From: Paramyrothecium sp. XJ0827
Taxonomy: Eukaryota; Ascomycota; Sordariomycetes; Hypocreales; Stachybotryaceae
Direction: 5' to 3'
Length of the DNA: 64,000 nucleotides
NCBI GenBank assembly: GCA_020881915.1
Contig: JAJFPB010000014.1
Coordinates: 558,001 to 622,000, forward strand
The notes beneath the pieces are model-generated. The model was not told the DNA's origin. It searched no databases and saw only the letters and a list, made by a program, of their open reading frames with translations. Below, in pieces: positions 23,409 to 34,384 of the stretch. Numbering within the stretch: the stretch's first letter is position 1; each line of letters opens with the position of its first letter. Position numbers and translations under genes: made by a program.

Positions 23409-25010
23409 TTAATGAATGGTTAACTTAGCTATATCAAGCGATAGCTGGACATTCTGATCCAGATGCTGCCAGGTCAGCGTAATGCCACATTCTTCCAAGT
23501 CCTGTTTAATCACCGCGGCTGTGCGGAGAGAGAATGGTAACGGTCGTAAATGTATATGTCGCAGATGTGGCAGCTGGCTCTGCCACTTTTCATACGGAGA
23601 ACGGAGCACAGAGCCCAAGCCACTGCGTGCCCATATGCGCAGGAGATCTTGTCCGTGTTCTGGCACAAAGCGGAATGTCAACCAGACGACATTTGGCGGC
23701 AAAGTATTGAGAAATCGGGGCCAGGTATTCACCTCAAGCCAGTCGATAAGCAGATGCGGCTCTATCGACAGATACTTGAGTTTGTGGAGCCTCGGCAGAC
23801 ATGTCACCTTGTTGAGGGGTCCAAGTTGATCTGCAGCATGCTCTGCCGAGCAGAGGGTTGTGTTTAATGAAAATTTCTCTAGTGACTCAGCTCGGCTCAG
23901 AAGTATCGCGTTCAGGTCGCTGTCCCGCTCGGGAGAGGGTGGAATTGGAGTGCTCGGAGTTAGGAGAGTCACAGACAGCGACTTGACGCCCGTTGAAAGC
24001 CTCATAAGCGTCTCGATCGAAGCCAGCGAAGTACTGACGGTTAAATTGATATCCTCTAACTGCGAAATTCCTCTCACCACTGTTCTCGCCACAGTCAGAT
24101 GATTTGTCCAGTTGGACGCTATGTGGATACTGTGCAGTCCGGGATGACTTAGAAGCGGCAAGGACGCTTGGGCCTGGGACGAGACACCCCAGTTGTAACC
24201 ATCATTACCCTCTAAGCTGGATGGTTCCGCCTGGAGTTGGAGAGTCCTCAGGCGAGGAAGAAATGGTGTGTTGGCACCCGACTGATCGATGAGCTTTTGG
24301 ATCTTTTGATCGAATTCCTGGGATCGTCGAGTCAACAGCCCTTGAAGCAGCAGTCTGTCTACTTTGAAAGTCATGCTGAGTAGGGCAGCTACCAGCCTTG
24401 GTACTAGGTTTTCCAAATGCTGAGTGGTAATTGCGCTCATTTCGCTGCCCATGGAGTCGCCAGTGGACGGATCTAACAAATCCACGGCATCAAACACCGC
24501 CAAGTCCGCAGGGTCAAGATACGGCAATAAGCTGCACAAGTCCTTCCATACTCGGGCTGTTTTGACGTCAAGGGTTGAGATTCCTGAGAAATTTGCCGAC
24601 AGCGGGATGAAAAGCGCCAAATGCCTGATCAGAGGCCGCAGCTCGCGATTTTGTGTTAAGGTTCTCGCTAGAAGGAGGATCAAATTGGCCCCAGAGGCGT
24701 ACGTCCATTTCACACGTCTGTGAACAAACAGGACTATGGTCTCGTAGAGATAAGGCCGAGCAAGATCTAGGAACCATCGCGATGTCAGGCAGAGCTCCCG
24801 CAGCACTGCGTGCCGGGAACAGAAGTCCTCGCTGAGTGGTGTGGGTTCATCCAGCTCTGGCGGCTGCAGTCTCACATACTGCATAATATTATGCCAGAGC
24901 TCGATCGGAAGTAAACACGGGGTGGGTGTTTTCGATGCCATTTGTGAAGGTTGTCCCTTGGAATCGGAAGGTTGGTGGGTGCGGTAGTAAATGCGAGTTT
25001 GAGACAGCAT
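23409..25010 (-). CDS. F-box-like / leucine-rich hypothetical protein
   Basis: A single open frame of 533 codons. The ATG at 24941 (MASKTPTPC) may be the true start because the F-box-like segment begins just after it: LLPIELWHNIMQYV, followed by LRELCLTSRWFLDLARPYLYETIVL. The rest is leucine-rich with spaced hydrophobic segments (for example LRTLQLQAE, LHSIHIASN, SLSVTLLTP), like the leucine-rich-repeat tails of fungal F-box proteins. These usually serve as substrate adaptors for SCF ubiquitin ligases. The repeat assignment is by pattern only. There are no introns. Confidence 0.7.
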   Translation of the reverse strand: MLSQTRIYYRTHQPSDSKGQPSQMASKTPTPCLLPIELWHNIMQYVRLQPPELDEPTPLSEDFCSRHAVLRELCLTSRWFLDLARPYLYETIVLFVHRRVKWTYASGANLILLLARTLTQNRELRPLIRHLALFIPLSANFSGISTLDVKTARVWKDLCSLLPYLDPADLAVFDAVDLLDPSTGDSMGSEMSAITTQHLENLVPRLVAALLSMTFKVDRLLLQGLLTRRSQEFDQKIQKLIDQSGANTPFLPRLRTLQLQAEPSSLEGNDGYNWGVSSQAQASLPLLSHPGLHSIHIASNWTNHLTVARTVVRGISQLEDINLTVSTSLASIETLMRLSTGVKSLSVTLLTPSTPIPPSPERDSDLNAILLSRAESLEKFSLNTTLCSAEHAADQLGPLNKVTCLPRLHKLKYLSIEPHLLIDWLEVNTWPRFLNTLPPNVVWLTFRFVPEHGQDLLRIWARSGLGSVLRSPYEKWQSQLPHLRHIHLRPLPFSLRTAAVIKQDLEECGITLTWQHLDQNVQLSLDIAKLTIH

Positions 25011-27248
25011 TTTTAGTTCCGCCTTCCTACTAATTCTTTGTCAGCGGATACCTGTGGATCTCAGCTCGACTAGTGTTACGAAAAAGGCCCAGGCGTTCGA
25101 TCACGTGACGTCATAGAGTCGACTGGCATTCGTGAGCGTGCAAAAGATCCCCTTCGTGGGTTTCCCAAACGATTCCTCTGAGTCTTTTTGGACCCATTGA
25201 TGTTTCATAGAATTATCATAGTGATCAATGAACTTTTTTTGTGCCTAGAATAGAAACTTACAGACCTGTAGAGAATTAGAACGACTTGTAGTCATCCTAG
25301 CCATCTTGAAAAGGACAAAGGCAGGTTACTGGAGTGGGGTCCCCAGAAAACAGAAGAATTATTGCTCGGACTATGTGTGGACTTGGTCCCCTCTTGCCGT
25401 ACCTATTTACAAACAATTTAAGAATGAAATCGTCAGTGACCTCCAGCCTAAGCAAGCGGCAATTGATATTACAAGTATATTGCTCGAAGGCCTGGAATTG
25501 ACGCAATAATTTGTGCTCCTGTCTTGAATGAGTGCCGATGAAGGAATAGTCGTTGATATTCTTCTGACTCGTGTGAAGGATTATGTTGTGTATTGACGTC
25601 TCTACATTGAGAGCGGAGAAGTTGGTGTACTTGAAGATCGCCAGTAGAGGATAGGGGCGTACCTGAAGCACCTGGAGCTCATTTGCTGGGTTACAGAAAG
25701 TCATCCAGATCTGATCTCAACAATTGCTGGCCAATCTACACACTATGCCTTTATCGGTATGCCTAGGGCAGCAGCCTTTTTGAGTATGTTCTCGATGGAA
25801 GGCTCGTCATCAATTACGCTGAAACCGAAGCTTGTTATATGCTGTGTATTTTCGCAAGAAATAATGAGACCATATGTCCGCACACGTAGTTCTGTTGCGA
25901 GTAGGAAGTCACAAAACCAATAAACGCGCCCTAGCTATTCGTAAAATTTGTGTAACATTTGTTTTCTGAGCAGTCCTTGCGTCTTTGCTGCATTGACACG
26001 CCCTGCCGTCACCGTGGAAAAGTTCAACGGAGAATAGTAGGTAGAGACTTAAAAAAACAAGTGAATTCAGGACGAGCCTCCGTTTGCATACAATTTGGCG
26101 AACTACGATAATGAAACAGTAGGCTACTCACATGATTTCTATTGAAAGCCTGTGATTGCAAAGGGTTGAAATGCATACTCGTCTTGCAAAGTGGAGGGTG
26201 CTTGTCAAAACTGCAGCAGTGTCAGTCAATGGTCAATGACGGCAACGTCAGGAAGAGGGCCTCTCACTCATCGCTTACAACATGATGCTGCCTAATTTTT
26301 CAATCTCCAAGCCTCTTCCTTGATCATACACGGAGGCTTTAAAAAGCTTCATGAGATACCTCGGAGCCTAAGGCCTCCTTGCTCTGACTGCAACGTCATC
26401 GTGATAAGGCGGGAAACTCGGCATGGGCCTGGTAAGTTGATGGAGGTATGACTGTGATTAACCCGCTTCACAGGCCCAAGATTCGCAATGAATCACGTAG
26501 TAGGGCTGGCTTTCCCAGAGCTAAGAGTACTGACCGAGTGCCCTATGTTTCCTGCAATGGACTCATCCGAATTGCTGATAATACCATGCCGTTCGAGGAG
26601 GTGTGAACACTCCCTGTAGCAACTGCAGTGGTTTTGATGGCGTTCATTGTAACAAAAGCTACGAATTGGCAAAGACGTTATGTTACAGTTTTGCTTCTGG
26701 GTACTGGAGGGGTCAGTCTTACAACGCTAACAAAATCGAAAGACCTGGGATACGCAGGTATACACCGAGTCAAGGAATCTTTTATGAAGACGAACTTCCT
26801 CCCTCATTGCAACCGTAGTGTCGCATTCCTCGCCTCGACAGATGATCACAAGCTTGGGCTTGAGAGAGACCTCGGCGTAGAACAAACGATTAACACGGAG
26901 CCACCCCAAATTGGGCTAAAGAGGAATTGACCGAGGCAGGGGAGGGGCGCAGGCTTTATATAGTGCAAAGCCTTCAACTTACAGTAGAGTTAACACTGCA
27001 TTTATCCTAGACAAGAGCTGGGGTTTTCAAACATCACTCTAAAGCCTGCAAGTTTAAAGCTAGCTCAGAAAAGCCCATAATCACACAGCCACACCTCAAT
27101 ATACTCATCCAACCTTGGCTATTATTGTCTTAGTAAGTTTGGGCTTTTTACTTCTGTTACGGATAATCCGGTCGATTCGAATGATCGGCCAGGTGGACTC
27201 GAAGAATAAGTATAGCTTGAGTATTTCTTAGCTAGGAGGACAACTCAA
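25011..27248. other. Intergenic region left of the peptide cluster
   Basis: About 2.2 kb. The 135-codon frame at 25297-25704 (- strand) and the frames near 26603-26930 (+ strand) have no recognisable domain. No transposon ends were found. It marks the left edge of the UstYa/precursor cluster. Confidence 0.4.
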
Positions 27249-28256
27249 TTAATGTCCCTTCAAATCCTCTTCTCTCCACGAGATACCTTGTACATTTATT
27301 AGCCTTTAAAAATCGTGTTGTTGGATAGACAGACGTACCAAGAGTTGGATGAGTAAATATAGGACCCAAAATGCTTTCGATATAGTGCTGCGCTGCCCAA
27401 TCTGTTATCGCAGCCCAATTCCGGCACTCGTGTTCCGTATTGAACTGTGGCCAAGGCCAGCGATAATCATCAATCCAGTCGTATGTCTGGATAGAAACAT
27501 CGCCATGACACATGAGGACCTGCCTAAGGATGTCGACACAGTGATCGGCATGCTTCAGCTGCTCCTTCAACGGGTGCTCGGTAGGATAGTGGTCGCGGTA
27601 AATTTGTTTCCGTAGCACATTGAGACAGTGAAGCTCGTGAAAGACATCTAGAGTCACAAAATAACCACCCTTTTCATCATTCAGAAGTATTGAACTGCGA
27701 TTGATGCGGTCCATCTCCTCCTTTGGGAGCCTGGTGTTGGTATCTGCATGTACGTCAGCAAAACAACAAGTTCTTTCTGGGCACGATATCCTGTCCGCAC
27801 ATTTATAGAGTGTATTCCAAGCTTTGTCAACTTCGGGTCGTGGCTGACCTACGTATTGGCTTTGGCCGCCTAGGGGGGCATCCACCGTAATGCGCTCATA
27901 CTTCATCGAATCAAGAGCAGGTACTGCTTTCTTTTAGTTATCGGCTTTGAACTATCCCAGGGTAATGTTGGAACCTTACAGTACATAAGGCTGTCACACT
28001 CAGACTTTGCGCAAGACTCCTTGCGCACTTCGAGGACGAGAAAAAAGACCGTTGTGTAAACACATAGGAGGCCTAGATGTATTATCCAAGGCCAAACACT
28101 GTATTCTTTGCGGCGCTTCCATGCAACCGAATTGAGGCTGAGACTGCCAACGTCTGTCTCCTGCGAATCAACCCGACCGTGGTTCTGAAGAAGCTTGTCG
28201 TCTTCTGGGCCACAGCGTGTTGGATTACGCATGTATGAAAACATCACAAATTTCAA
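27249..28256 (-). CDS. UstYa-like (DUF3328) oxidase A, three exons
   Basis: Exons 28256-27980, 27923-27339 and 27286-27249 give about 299 residues. UstYa-family proteins form bonds in fungal cyclic peptides, such as the oxidative ring closure of ustiloxins. The protein has one membrane segment (WIIHLGLLCVYTTVFFLVL) and then the family start PALDSMKYE. Both copper-type motifs are intact: HELHCLNVLRK and HADHCVDILRQ, followed by VLMCHGDVSIQTYDW and EHECRNW. The last intron, after HPTLG, is chosen because the two + strand relatives splice at the same point; without it the frame reads on to 27232. The start is less sure (ATG at 28244 also possible). It is divergent from relative B, with 558 bases between their starts. 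Confidence 0.85.
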
Positions 28257-28814
28257 TGCTGAGTAGGCTGCGACTGTACAAGCAATGTGGAAAATGATTG
28301 AAGGGCAGACTTACCTCCCAGCGTGCAAAACTAAGGGGAACACCCGGGACCCCTTTGTGCCTGAGAATACGTGCTCGTCTATCCCGGAATAGTTCCGCAG
28401 CCTTTTGTTTCCTTCTAGCGTGTGCGTATTACACGAAATAGCCACGACGGCACTGATTGCATGTTGATGCACGGGTATACAGAATTGGAAGAGCGGCTTA
28501 AGCCATTGCTGTGAATGTAAATGCACCCCAAATGGCACCTTCTTTCCCAGGCAATGGCGTGGACGATCAATTAAAGTGTGGATTGTTGGGTCACATGCAT
28601 ATTGACATGCGAAGTGATAAGCGCCTGCATATGCAAGATTGTGGTGGTGGCTCAATCATAATGGCACGAACGCCAAAACGCGCATCCATCGAGCCCTAAG
28701 TGAATTTCCCAGTCTGAGTCCTGCTTCCTTTCTCGAGTTGGATTGTACTGACTTCATCGTCTTACCACTTCACCGGCCCACAGCCTCCTCTCTCTTCAAG
28801 TTTCTGATGACCCT
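28257..28814. promoter_or_regulatory. Divergent promoter shared by UstYa-like genes A and B
   Basis: The 558 bases lie between the start codons of two divergently transcribed UstYa-like genes and should hold both promoters. At 28385-28397 there is a perfect inverted repeat CGGAA-TAG-TTCCG. This is a CGG-N7-CCG arrangement of the kind bound by dimeric Zn2Cys6 regulators. Confidence 0.5.
28385..28397. promoter_or_regulatory. CGG-N7-CCG palindrome, possible Zn2Cys6 binding site
   Basis: CGGAATAGTTCCG has perfectly inverted 5-base arms around a 3-base centre, 129 bases upstream of the gene A start. Binding is inferred from the known preference of dimeric zinc-cluster proteins for CGG half sites. 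Confidence 0.4.
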
Positions 28815-29831
28815 ATGATGGATTCCAGAAGCTCTTACACGTCTTTGAACTTGAGTATGAATCGAGAAGACGAAGATTCGAGTCAAACATCTTCGCTCGA
28901 CACTCTCCTAGAGAAAGCGTCTGCCCGATCGCGTGACACAAAGTATTGCGACATCGGTGCAAATACCCGCAGTGGTATCAGGTTGTCTACTGCGCTCAGT
29001 ATTCATGCTCTTCTAATTGTTTTGTTTGGGGGGATTTGGCTGCTCCTTTTCAGCTTACACGGTTATGAGTACCAACATGGGCCCAACTTGATACGGAGTC
29101 AGAAGCTCCCCTGACCTCTCTCACCATTGCGCCTGCTTGCTGACCTCTTTGTTCTTTTGGAATTAGGCCCTGCTAGATCTGCGGTACGATATGTAAAACA
29201 GACTCTGGATACCAACCTCTACATAAAAGACGTGTTCTTTACGCCCCCCGGGCCAGAGATAGATGCGGCGTGGGACAATCTTATGCGAGGTAGGCTAGAT
29301 CCCAATGGGTAAAAAAGGAATGGAACCTGTTATACTCACTTTCTTCGGTTTAGACAAATACTCTGCTGTTTCACCGACCGAGCTTCTTCCTGAGCATTCG
29401 GTAAAGCTCAACGATGTGACAGAGCGAGTCGTCATCATGCTGGAGGTCTTTCATACCCTGGACTGCCTCAACTACATCCGCAAGTTTACCTTTCGCTCGT
29501 ACTACAACATCAGCGACAATGAGGCGGAAGTTCAACGCTTCGGGCAATGCGTCGAAGCGGTTCGCCAGACGATTATGTGCTACGCGGACATCTCTCTGAA
29601 CACTTATATGTGGCGCAAAAACAGACGTCTCCCGTTCCCTGACTTTCGAATCGATCATGAGTGCAGAGACTGGGGAAGTCTCCAGCAATGGGCCGAGGAT
29701 CACAGATTGCCCCCACTTGGCGACGAGATGCTAGACCATCCTACTTTTGGTATGACGAAACTCCTCATTATTACCTCAAAGTACATTACTAAAGGTTCAA
29801 CTTCTGTTCAGGGACTACCAACATTGAATAG
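28815..29831 (+). CDS. UstYa-like (DUF3328) protein B with degenerate active motifs, four exons
   Basis: Exons 28815-29097, 29167-29289, 29354-29749 and 29812-29831 join to about 273 residues. The membrane segment is ALSIHALLIVLFGGIWLLLF, and the family start is SPARSAVRYV after the first intron. The region expected to carry the two HxxHC motifs reads HTLDCLNYIRK and FGQCVEAVRQ. One of two histidines is lost in the first motif and both in the second, while the cysteines and the surrounding family sequence (TIMCYADIS, DHECRDW) stay intact. The reading frame is not otherwise decayed. It could be a non-catalytic partner of another UstYa protein, or a recently inactivated copy. The first donor (gtcaga) is weak. 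The last intron falls after HPTFG as in genes A and C. Confidence 0.82.
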
Positions 29832-30930
29832 TCAATACGTAAAATTTGATACAGATTTCTAAATCCCTTGTTCCCGCATTGTCACATGTAACCCTTTGCA
29901 TGGCAAACGAAGCAATCGGAGATCAGTTATCAAATACAAAATATTCCTAAGCGTCAGCTGTATGAAACAATCTAGAAACAGAAGGACTGGGTTTTGGGAC
30001 GTGGATATGAAAGACGTCTCAAGTCTGACCACTCTACCCAAGGGTTCTGTAGCAATACTATCTTGTTAACGTCATGAAATTGGGTGGACATCCGATTGAA
30101 TGGTCACAAGACCGGCAATGATGGTCCTATCGCCCCAATCGTAGACTCGTACGTGACCAGATGACCTGAGCTTGGCTGTGTTTCGAAGGAATGTGGTTTC
30201 CTCAATAGTGATAATTGCCAAGCGCGCCACAATGTCACCACTAAGAACTTCGATAAGCCTAGGTACTCGGAAGCATGCGTATAGTCGCTCCTACAGGGTC
30301 CTGCAGGTTGTTCAGCTGAAGGATCAGGTCCAAGACTAGCCTTACAGGGGTCGCCTGTCCCACATACATGACATCCCCCGCCGGCTCGGCCCGCTCACGA
30401 CCCCGGTCATCTAACAACCTTGAGGCCAAGACAGACACCCTTACTTCAGGTCGGAGCGAAAGCCCAACGATGATGATGGGAGGCCTCCAAATCTCTTACT
30501 TCCATTTTCTAGTTTCAGACTGGATTGGGTTCTTCGGATGCGCGAAGGAGTCGCTCGAAACCTGTCAATATCCGACCAATAGAGTTTCCAATCTCCCTGT
30601 CCCAGGAATCAGCTCGCAGGCCAGCGCCCCATACCAGTAACCATTAGATGCATATGAGAAATATTACGTGTACAACCAGGTAAGCAATCAATGTTTTTAG
30701 CAAATCTCCTTGAAACTGCAGGTGGTCAATTCAACCTTAGTTGTCTCAACAAGTATTGATCCTGGTTCTTTGGATTCACTCGACTCTTTGACGCGTCTGA
30801 GAGCTCTTCAATGCATCAGAACAAGAAGCCTCTGTGTCCTAGGTTTTACCTAATCGTAAAGCAGCTATTTGCTCGTTCCAGATGAATGACATACTGATCA
30901 TGTTCTTAGATCTAGACTGACTTTTGTACC
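29832..30930. other. Intergenic region inside the peptide cluster
   Basis: About 1.1 kb. A 90-codon frame at 30368-30640 (+) has no domain. This region should contain the promoter of gene C. No TCGTCCG site was seen here. Confidence 0.35.
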
Positions 30931-31937
30931 ATGTTCGGACAAAACTCAATGAGAGCCGGTCAAGGCTTCTCGATCCAACGAAGGATGGTTGGCTCGCCCT
31001 TGATTCTTCATATTTGCTTCTTTCTTGTTTACGCGGTTGGTTTCTTGTATGCAGTACAAGATATGATCCGTCATCGTCATGAGGCTGGTCTCATTCACTG
31101 TACGTTGTGGAGGTACGATCTCCTCTGGGCTCAGATCGCTAAAACAGAAAAGCGCCTGCCAGAATCGCAGTGGAATATGAAGTAAGGACTGTTAACGACT
31201 CAAATCCACCTGCGTTTGCAAACCCCCCGAGCAAAGAAACCGACAAAGCGTGGCAGGCTCTACTCAGATGTATGTTCAATTTCAATCCAAAAAATCTCCT
31301 GGGAACTGTTACTCAATCAAGAACAGACGACAATCTTGTGATACAGGGGGATGACTTGGTTCGAATAGACAAGCTATCCGTTCCACTCCGCGATGGTTCA
31401 GGCTACCTCTCTGGTCTAGGTGTAATGCACCAGCTGCACTGTCTTGTCAGTCTGACATTAGAGGCTCCAACGCGCTGGGCGGAAGCAAATCAAACTGACT
31501 CAGCAGATGGAGTAGAACCACGTCCGTGAATATGCGTTCCGAGAATACTACATTAGAGAGACTGGAAAGGACAAAGAAGTCCACGTTTGTAAGTTTGCTC
31601 TACAAGAACATACCCTGTGTGAGCTGACACGACACATAGACCACTGTATCGATAACTTGCGACGGATTATTATGTGCCATGCTGACATCACTCCGCGCAC
31701 ATATCAGTGGGAAGAAAACTCGCCCTTGCCTTCAATGAAATCAATTTCGAAGCGGGAATGCAGAAAATGGGATCCTATTTACGCATTTGCCAAAGGAAAT
31801 CAACCTTCCAGGACACATGGCGCTATCCTGGAGAATCCAACTTTGGGTAAGCATCTACAACTTGATTTGATTGCGGACCTAACATGATTCTAGGCGTCAT
31901 AGAGTCTATCCGTCTTAATGCATCTCAGGCTCAATAA
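30931..31937 (+). CDS. UstYa-like (DUF3328) oxidase C, six exons
   Basis: Exons 30931-31099, 31153-31269, 31327-31445, 31516-31588, 31640-31846 and 31894-31937 join in frame to about 242 residues. Each junction restores family sequence: the membrane segment LILHICFFLVYAVGFLYAV, the start SPARIAVEYE, then GSGYLSGLGVMHQLHCLNHV, VHVYHCIDNLRRIIMCHADI and RECRKW. Both HxxHC motifs are complete (HQLHC and HVYHC), so it is likely an active oxidase acting on the cluster's peptide in the secretory pathway. The final intron after NPTLG matches genes A and B. It reads towards the precursor gene, in the same direction. Two acceptors (aaag at 31152, acag at 31326) are chosen to keep the frame. Confidence 0.83.
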
Positions 31938-33015
31938 TTTCAAGGCACAGGGTAGTTGGTGGTACTATTGCATTATCTCACTGTGAACAATTGGACAGAG
32001 TAAGCAACTGTTAGGGCAATTAGACTTTGCTTGAAATATATTATACTTTGATCTGGTATTAATCAAGAGAATCGTTATTCTAAAAAAGCTTGTTGTGAAT
32101 TCCCGCAAAGGGTTGCAAATACCGTGCCTGGCAAGAGGAGACCCAAAGATGGGTAGGACCCGGAGAGTGAACGTAAACGCCCAGAGACTACCATCGATCT
32201 TACAGATTCACCACGATATGACGAATCGCCCCAGTCGCAATCCTTGCATGATAATGTCTGCCGGACAGCTCCTTGATGCAGTTCAGCCACGCCGTTGCAT
32301 GAGACATCTCACCTTGCAGGTCAACTCACGTTTGCCTGATGCATTGCGATTGTGTTGATTTCTCTACCGCAGATATCATACTTCAGCTTCGACACGAGAC
32401 TAAAAAGAGGCAATAGACCACAGATCGGCAGGCTTGGCTAGTTTCTCTCGTGACCTTACTCGTTGTCATATCCACCCGATGGTGGCTTGCGTGGTGGCTT
32501 GCCCTAGCAATTACTCCCACCAATAGGCTAACCACTCTTGCATTACCGCTGCTGCTGTTGCATGGAATCAAAGTACTTGGCAAAACTCTACATGAGGTCC
32601 GCTATTGATAATAAGGTGCATGAATTTGTAATCTAAATGTAAGCCCTGTCGTGGCTTCAATCTCTAGTGTTACGGACACGATCAATCGCGAACGTCTCGG
32701 ATTTGGTACGAAAGTGCGGGGATACCAGGAAGAAGGCCTGACTCAGATGAGCTGGTATGAGTGACCACATGCTTCTCATGCAAGATAGATGCGGGAAATC
32801 GAAAAGAGTGTAAACGACGCAAGAGCTGAGTCCTGGAGAGCGGTTCGGAGCTTGCCTGGAAGCCGATCAAGTATTTAATGTCCTATTCCCAAATCTCCAT
32901 CTTTTAAAAAGAAATCTTGAATCTACGCTCCCCGAAAAGTCTCGACGAGTGATTCAGTATTCAGAAACATTGAAGCCACAAACAACAACTTGTCAGTAGG
33001 GCAACTTTGGACATC
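31938..33015. other. Intergenic region upstream of the precursor gene
   Basis: About 1.1 kb with no supported gene. The short minus-strand frames show no features. It should contain the precursor promoter. Confidence 0.4.
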
Positions 33016-33688
33016 ATGCGTTTCTCAGCCACATATTTGCTGTTCGGCCTTGCTAGCATTTCCACTGCAGCTCCAGTTCACGGCAATAGAGGTGAGGCAC
33101 CAGTCATACACTTTGTGTTCGAAGCTAACAGAGGCCCTCAAAGCCCTTCGCCGTGAAGACATCGATGCTGACGCTGCTGAGAAATACAAGCTCTACGTTG
33201 ATCCCAGCAAGCGTGACACAGCAGAGATCGATGCTGACGCTGCTGAGAAATACAAGCTCTATGTTGATCCCAGCAAGCGTGACACAGCAGAGATCGATGC
33301 TGACGCTGCTGAGAAATACAAGCTCTATGTTGATCCCAGCAAGCGTAGCGTAGCAGAGATCGATGCTGACGCTGCCGAGAAGTACAAGCTTTACTCTACG
33401 GATGAGCCAGAGAAGCGCGAGGAGTCTGGGGCGGAGCTTGACGCTGATGCTGCTGAGAAATACAAGCTTTACTCTACAGAAAAGCGCGAAGAAGCGGACC
33501 TTGATGCTGATGCTGCTGAAAAGTACAAACTCTACTCTACGGAAGAGCCAGAGAAGCGTGACGAAGCTGAGACCGATGCCGATGCTGCTGAAAAATACAA
33601 GCTCTACTCTACGGAGAAGCGTGAGGAATCAGATATCGATGCTGATGCCGCTGAGAGGTACCAGGGTTACATTGACAGCCGCATTTAG
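33016..33688 (+). CDS. Repeat-containing RiPP precursor (dikaritin/UstA type)
   Basis: The ATG at 33016 gives a signal peptide (MRFSATYLLFGLASISTAAP). A short intron starts at 33092 (gtgagg). It can end at 33143 (better spacing from the gctaac branch site) or 33131, and both keep the frame, giving 206 or 210 residues. The rest is eight tandem repeats of 20-24 residues. Seven contain DADAAEKYKLY followed by an acidic or Pro/Ser tail and Lys-Arg; the last contains RYQGY and ends at IDSRI. This is the known design of UstA-like precursors: secreted, cut at Lys-Arg by Kex2-type protease, with a short core repeated many times and cyclised by UstYa oxidases. YKLY is the likely core, with tyrosines at both ends. 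Four UstYa-like genes flank it. Confidence 0.9.
33155..33688 (+). repeat. Eight tandem precursor repeats with YKLY/YQGY cores
   Basis: Units 1-3 end VDPSKR and are nearly identical at the DNA level. Units 4 and 6 end with an EPEKR tail, and units 5 and 7 with STEKR. Unit 8 is divergent (YQGY) and lacks a final Lys-Arg. The alternation of long and short tails in units 4-7 suggests duplication of a two-unit block. Confidence 0.9.
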
Positions 33689-34384
33689 ATCCGATGTGGG
33701 TAAGGGTTATCAGCCATGTTCTTCAAGCGGGCTACTAGCGGCGAGATAAGTAGATATGTGGTGGGGGCTCAAGCTGGCTTTTGGTCAAGTGTCAATTATT
33801 CCATAGCCTAATAAACTCACACCCTCCTTAACCTGGTTTGACAGCCAAGTCAATCTCCTGTTAATCAGCCTTGTCATGAGAGATTTGATGCACGTAGTCA
33901 TTTCGCCTCTAAGACCCAAATGGCCAGTCTGGAAAGCTAGAGGTCTGGATAATGCGTACCAAGCTACGTCTTGAAGCTCGAGTAGTGACCCTAATCTGAT
34001 GCGTTGCTGTATCACGTCTTGACCCCTGTCACTGGTGGTAGGCCCCCACTCGTTCAGCTCATGCAGCCAGGGCTGAACAAGGCGTGTGCCATTGCATCCA
34101 GTGTGAGTGCAGCCATGTGCTAGGAGAACAGTACCTGCGCCTTCCTAATACGTAGGCGGATTGCCAAGATCAATCGATGGCGTTTCTCTTCGGTTTTCGG
34201 CGGACGATGCATGATACATCGTGTCGCTGCTGAGTTCACCGAGTGAAGCTCAACCCCATTACCCCACCCTCCCCTTCTGCGTTCATGTGGGCCACGCTCA
34301 AATTTTCGTCCGGACATTGTGGTTCTATTCGATTAACCTCAGTTGCCTCTATAGACATCATTCATACCTATCTGACGCCTGACT
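33689..34384. other. Intergenic region between precursor and UstYa-like gene D
   Basis: About 0.7 kb without a supported gene. The last 100 bases hold the TTTTCGTCCGGAC element upstream of gene D. Confidence 0.4.
34303..34315 (+). promoter_or_regulatory. TTTTCGTCCGGAC element upstream of UstYa-like gene D
   Basis: This 13-base stretch lies 70 bases before the ATG of gene D and recurs exactly at 47809-47821, upstream of the Zn2Cys6 gene. It contains the palindrome GTCCGGAC. It may be a site for the shared regulator. Confidence 0.45.

Noticed and set aside
25297..25704. 135-codon minus-strand frame, considered as part of an ankyrin or F-box gene
   Set aside because: The similarity was too weak on inspection and no neighbouring exon supports it.
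29832..33015. Search for additional biosynthetic genes (tyrosinase, P450, methyltransferase) inside the peptide cluster
   Set aside because: None of their motifs (heme-binding FxxGxRxCxG, SAM-binding, copper sites of tyrosinase) were seen in any frame.
33153..33749. Two other long open frames across the precursor repeats
   Set aside because: They are frame shadows caused by the tandem repeats; only the frame with signal peptide and Lys-Arg sites makes sense.
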